Positions 59,046 through 64,000 of a DNA stretch of 64,000 nucleotides are shown in pieces; the stretch's first letter is position 1; each line of letters begins with the position of its first letter. Position numbers and translations under genes: made by a program. The stretch covers positions 15,206,211 to 15,270,210 of the forward strand of contig CM075104.1 of NCBI GenBank assembly GCA_037576195.1. The letters are read 5' to 3'. This DNA is from Phytoseiulus persimilis. Its lineage: Eukaryota > Arthropoda > Arachnida > Mesostigmata > Phytoseiidae. Below the pieces are notes generated by a model. That model did no database searches and was not told the origin of the DNA. It was given only the letters and a program-made list of their open reading frames with translations.

Positions 59046-62000
59046 TCAGTAACTGGTAGTCAAGATGAACGTGCGAAGATCTCCAGGTCGGAAAACTCGC
59101 TGAAGGGCTGTTTCGGGCAATCTGCCCTTGGAGTCTGAGGCGTGAGTCGCGTACCATCGAAATGGCACAGAGTCCCTCAAATACTGATTGGCAGAAATTA
59201 CGGTTTCTTCGGCAGCGTAGACACGGATCGTCGTGAACAATTTCTGCGAGGGAACGCCGACGTTAGAATCATAACGTCTCATCGGAGAATGCCCAGAATT
59301 CGAGCGCTCTGCGTCTTTATAGCTCATGCTCGAATCAATAATCATGCCATGCTCGGGAGCGACGGAGCAGCCCGCACTGAAGTGAACGGGATAGAAATAC
59401 ATAATCTATAAGCTTTAATGAAATGTGACGATCAAAGGTCGAGCCTAGTGTTCGTACCGTCAAGTCGACCGTGACTGGCGGCCCTTGTGTGTGCAGGTAT
59501 TCAATTCGAACGAGCAGCTCACGATTCGGCAGAGGCTCAAGACTCATGATGTGAACACTCTCGGGCAGGGTAGAAAAGAGCCCGTTGAAATGAGAGTTAC
59601 TCAGCTGAGCTACGTGCTGGCCATCGGTCGATAGCGTTCTCAAGAAGCTGAAAACCGGTCGATAGACTTGCTGCGAAACAACGATGGAAAGGTTAGATTT
59701 TTGAGTTAGATGTCTGTCTCCAGAGTAATAGTAGCTGGCGCCGTGAACGGGATTTCGATGTGTTCACAATAAAATCGTTGCGGCTCCCCCATCTGAGACT
59801 TGGATCGATTCTAGGGCGAATGCGCTACCAAACCCTAACGCAGATGGATCTGATGCACGCACAGAGGACAAATAAGAGATGTCAGTCTTTGTCATCGGCG
59901 ATCGATTAACCCAACAACCAAACAGAATGCTATCGCAGTCGCACTTGCCTCGTTCGCGAGATGCTTCATCCGACGTTGAGCGACGGATATTTCGTCGAAC
60001 GTTACGTACGTTTTGCCTTTGGCAATAAGGCCCTGTCTATCAACGCCGAGCTCGTCCAAAGGCTCCTCCACACCGAAACCATCATCGAATTGTAGACGTC
60101 GGTGCACCTGAATGAGTCCAAGTGAGCAATCTCACAACGTCGATTGGAATTTAGGCTAATGAAGTCAGTTGCGAAACTCAGGCACTAGGTTGGGAAGATT
60201 ACTACCATCAATTCGATCATGCCGTCTTTCAGACTGCTGCCTCCTTGAGGCCTGTCAGGCACAACGGTCATCTGGATGTTTCTCTTGATGTCCTGGAGAT
60301 GAATCCAGGACACGACGGGGTAGTAGTTGCCGGCCGTGGGCTCGGTAATATTGTGCCGCCAGGGGTAGGGAGCGTTGCGCCTGAAAGATTGAAGATCAAT
60401 ATCTGCGGGAACTGCGACGCAAACAATCGCGGTATGAAGATCCTGATCGTTCGTGAGCACGAGCTCCCCGCAAAGCCGCCCAGGGTGAAGCGAGTACGAT
60501 TGGCGTAACGAGCGGCTTTGATTACATATCGGATTCGAGAATCGGAACAGAATTCCACTCATAGAGAGTACTGTGCCAAGGCAACGAGTCGGAGATGAGC
60601 CTGCCAGGACTTACTTCCTCTTCATGTCCTGGCGCCCATTAGAGTCTGTGTAGAACTCTCCATCAGACAGGAGATTCGACTCGAATCGCAGAACGATTTC
60701 CTTCCCGAAATTGCCTCTGTCATCACTAGAAAGTAGATGGTTTTATTGCCAGGGCCAGATCAAGATGGAACGAGTTTTCGCTTTTCTTCTGGATAAATAC
60801 ATGCAATAGCTGAGTACCAAGGGAACTTTCGATGCAAATCATGGCGAAGTGAGGGGGTGGAAAGTTCTCTATCTAGATCTCACTTGAATGGAATCGGTCC
60901 CACGGTCCAGTCGAACTCGATTCGGTCTTCGTTTCGGTAGAGACGGATCACTTGCGTGGCCCAGGTATCGAACATTTGATGAATTTCTTGAACAAGGGCA
61001 CCTTTCACGATTCGGAACGAGACGTTACGTGCCATGTCGATGGGATTATCCTCATTAGGGTTGAATGCGTATGCTCCGGAGGGTTTTTCGGAGCTCCAAC
61101 TCATCGAGTACTGTTCGAATCGAATTAAACTTTCATGAGCCTCATCGCACGATGATCCAGAAGGAGTTGCCTCCGCTAATGTCTCCGTTCTGGAGGGAAA
61201 CGGGACGCAACCCAGGACATGATCGACACTCATACCTGATAGGCGTAGTATTTCCAAATCGACTGCCTGAACGGCATCTGGATGTTGAGATGCTTCAAGA
61301 ACACTGTACTGACGAGACCTTTGGTCGGGTCCACGGTGAGCTTGTATACTTCGTTTTCGATGGAATATTCGTCAAGGTCCACCGGAAGAAGCACACTATC
61401 GCCCGAGTCTCGAACTCCGCTTTCAACCGACTCAACCTGATCGAAGACGCGAACTAAAAACTTTCTAGAGCCTCCCTATATCGATCGATATGAATTCGAC
61501 GCGTGGAGCGATCTTTGAAGACAACATCATGAAAGTCACGGCGAAAAATCATTTCCATTAGGAAATCTCGAGGTCTTCCAAATGTCTTCCACTGACCTTG
61601 TACACTCGGATACCCATAGGTGGCAACTCGATCGGGAAAACTAGCGAGTGTTGCGCTGTAGACCTTCTCTCGGGAATGCGGAAGGTTCCGTCGTCCACCG
61701 GAGCGAATTGGAATGGAATGGCACGGTGTGGCATCAATGATACTTGGTACCCGGAATGGTGCACTGGGACTCTGCCAGGAATCGACTTGATTAGAAGCGC
61801 GTTCGAAAATTCGAAGGCTTCCTGATGTGCATCCGTGCTTCGCAATGTCGGCGATCGCTCCATCGAGCATTCGGGATTTTGATACATAACGCTTGCTCGT
61901 GACGGAGAAACCTACCTTGCGTGGGATACCACGGGCCTGCTATACGGGTTGTAGACGACGATGTAGTAGTTGCTGGATTTTTCGGAGACGTCACAAGCAC

Positions 62001-62257
62001 TCACGTTCAGCCAAGGACAGAACGAAAAGCGTACCATGCTCCGATCTGAATCTGGCTCAAGGAGATTCTGGAACGCTTCACTGAGTTGATCCTGAACGGG
62101 GAGGCAAGCGGAAGTTAGGGGACTGTTGGGCTGGCGACGGACTACGGAACCGTCCCTTCGGACGAAAGCTTGACCCAAGGAACCTACTTGGCACTTCTTG
62201 GTTCCTCCCAAGGCCATGCGAACGTAATCCTCGACAACATGTTGTTTTTCGGTCCCG
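59046..62257 (-). CDS. MAN2B1: Lysosomal alpha-mannosidase, C-terminal half (5' part outside window)
   Basis: Ten minus-strand exons: 62257-62188, 62091-61930, 61785-61597, 61460-61236, 61110-60884, 60725-60615, 60380-60206, 60107-59949, 59670-59458, 59243-59046, encoding 575 residues to TGA. The first visible exon enters in phase 2 at GTEKQHVVEDYVRMALGG, the segment just after the HHDAVTGT motif of GH38 enzymes. Then follow YYIVVYNPYSRPV, ENEVYKLTVDPTKGLVS, PSGAYAFNPNEDNP, ALVQEIHQMF, FDWTVGPIPF, FYTDSNGRQ, NITEPTAGNYYPV, PDRPQGGSSLKDG, HRRLQFDDGFGVEEPL and SVHIMSLEPL, typical of MAN2B1 rather than Golgi MAN2A. It hydrolyses alpha-mannose of N-glycans in lysosomes. Asn-X-Ser/Thr sites (NVS, NIT) suit a secreted-pathway protein. 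The intron 59948-59671 starts with GC instead of GT. The 61930/61785 junction and the 61460 acceptor are the least certain. The catalytic domain is not in the window. Confidence 0.92.
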
Positions 62258-64000
62258 CTGAAAAGGAAGGGTTTCATGAAGGGAACATTTCTAAGAATCT
62301 AAAAGCTTTACTACGAACGTTTCACGAGACTACACCTCTACAGCTTAGGCTGCCTATTTCACGCGTAAGAAGCTCGACAGATCGAGTCGCGGAGATTCGC
62401 GGTGGCTTTCTCTTCTATGCGACCGATTGGAGACAGTCGAACTCTAATCGTACTATCCGCCCAGCCCAGTCGTCTGCCTTGGGGGATAAATCGCTGCCGG
62501 TGCTTGCAACGAGGAAAGAACAAATGAGGTCAACGCCGCGTGTGGATCAAGGGACACGAGGTTAATATCGAGGATGAGTGTGCGACTAGATGCCAACAGG
62601 GCTCTGAGGAAGATATCCGACCGGAGAACTCATTCATGAAGTCCCTCATTTCCTTTACACGAGACAGTTCGGGAACTCGGAGCTCTGTTCCCTTCTCGAC
62701 GCGAGGAGGCGCGCTCCGGAGATACAGAGGTAGACAAATGAGCAGGAGAAGGGACAGTAGGAAGTGGCCACCTCGGAATAACTGGTCATAAACGTGGAGA
62801 ATCTCGGCAATAATGCTGCGAAAACCAAGTGCCTCTAAACGAACATGCTCGGAGCGCGGAGGCCCGTTTCGCTCCGCGCATCGTCCGACGGGGCCAAGGT
62901 CTTCGCGAGAAGGTCGTCTTCGCCGTCGGATGTTCCCCGTTTCTTCTTTTTTCGCTGTGGGATCCTCCGAAGTGACCTCGATCAATAGCGAATTCCTCGC
63001 CCGAGTTCCGATGTCGAGAATGTCCTCGTTATGACAGACGTGCCTCGGTGCGCAAAGAGCTGCTCTGAATTCTCCAGGATAGAAAGGCCGCTTTTGATCG
63101 CCTCGGGAACGTTTCCTGAACCCAGACCACGTGAGCCACACAGTCGTCCTCCATCGGAACGGGTCCTAATTGGCTGCAGATCCACGAAGCTCGCTGATCT
63201 CCAGCGTTGATAAATTAGTCCTTCTTGAGTCTCTTTGATCTCTCCATGGGAATCCTCACAGTAACATAATGCCGTATTCCATCATACTCCGGCACTCGTT
63301 TGATGTCAATAAAAGTTGGAGCATAGCGCTGGTTTCAGCTGTCCACATCGGCGTTCTAGCGCGAGGGAAGCAGTGCCGGCTGTCATTTCCTTGTCGCCTG
63401 AGCCTTCACTCGATCATCTCTCACTCCACAGAGTCGATTCCTACATTTGTCGAACACGATTCCCGCCCCGCCATTGTGAGTTCTACTTACGACATCCCGT
63501 CGTGATGTTGGATAACTCCAAGGGCTCGAGCTACAAACAAGCAGAAACGAAGAAATTGTTAGAATATGATTCACTCATCCTGAGTTGCAAAACTTCAGGG
63601 ACAGAGTGCGTCCAATAAAGAGAGCTCCTGAATGGAATCTAGGGCTACCGTCGCGCTTTCTCCCTGAACTATGAGCTCCCTTCCCAGGTATGTTTCGCTT
63701 GAGTTCTGGGGCTCGTCGCCCATGTAGAGGGAAAAACTGCAAACTGTACGCCTTGAGGCGTTCGAGGAGCTCGGCTCCGAGACGGTGTCCCCTGGCTGTG
63801 TAATTGTGTCGTGCCATTAAGCATACTTGCTCTCATTTTTGTGTCCAGTTCCATCAGAGAAAATAGACGGAAAAAGAGCAAAAAACACAGACTACCGTCA
63901 TACATGAGAGCTGAACGATTAATTAGGTTTTTTTTCCTCCGACGACGAACACTCTCGGAGCGTTCCTAAAAGTCGCGATCGCACAAACGAGTATCGCTCT
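62258..64000. other. Presumed long intron of the mannosidase gene
   Basis: A good acceptor (CCTTCCTTTTCAG) borders the exon at 62,257, so transcription continues from the right. I found no GH38 catalytic motif here, on either strand. A 203-codon minus-strand frame (63,141-62,530) has one hydrophobic run (FLLSLLLLICLPLYL) but no family resemblance. Nothing else is supported. Confidence 0.5.

Noticed and set aside
62530-63141. 203-codon minus-strand frame with a hydrophobic run
   Set aside because: Lies in the presumed mannosidase intron, shows no GH38 or other family motif, and a frame of this length is not unexpected by chance in this much sequence.

Overview
This is eukaryotic nuclear DNA. 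The recognisable genes are split by short spliceosomal introns (mostly 70-300 nt, one or two of 0.4-2.5 kb), CpG is not obviously depleted, and the proteins are animal proteins with arthropod-type relatives (a Mtl/MIG-2-type Rac GTPase, a HECW-type ubiquitin ligase, an UBF-type HMG-box protein). I infer an arthropod, most likely an arachnid such as a mite; a phytoseiid mite would fit the moderate GC, the compact introns and one intron-free conserved gene, but the species cannot be proved from the sequence. Nothing looks bacterial, viral or organellar.

Layout from left to right. 1-5.67 kb: no supported gene, one strong hairpin, a few exon-like islands near 4.7-5.2 kb. 5.67-7.55 kb (+): DRG1 GTPase, six exons, complete. 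8.7-23.0 kb (+): a HECW-type HECT E3 ligase, with a probable TATA promoter and 5' UTR exon at 8.7-9.0 kb, coding exons from 11.56 kb to 22,998; the reconstructed exon phases all agree and give 1,726 residues. 25.55-26.34 kb (-): Rac-family GTPase (Mtl type), two exons, convergent with HECW. 29.78-30.60 kb (+): class I phosphatidylinositol transfer protein in one uninterrupted exon, divergent from the GTPase across 3.4 kb. 31-41 kb: largely gene-free, but it holds a 1.09-kb element with 30-bp terminal inverted repeats (35,751-36,839), internal copies of the same motif and an unrecognised ORF. 41.9-47.35 kb (-): UBF/UBTF-like RNA polymerase I factor with a very long disordered N-terminal extension. 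47.4-59.0 kb: no recognised gene; a CpG-rich simple-repeat tract at 49.5-50.5 kb and an 18-bp tandem repeat at 56.4 kb. 59.05-62.26 kb (-): C-terminal half of a lysosomal alpha-mannosidase, ten exons; its catalytic half must lie beyond the right edge, or be missing.

The genes are unrelated housekeeping or signalling genes (translation-associated GTPase, ubiquitin ligase, cytoskeletal GTPase, lipid transfer, rRNA transcription, lysosomal glycan turnover) and do not form a pathway or operon. The most unusual items are the TIR element with its unknown ORF, the UBF homologue with about 540 extra N-terminal residues and apparently four HMG boxes, the intronless PITP with a changed membrane-insertion motif, and the CALM prenylation box of the Rac-type GTPase. 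Exon limits were set by eye from GT/AG sites, phase agreement and similarity to known families; no search was run.
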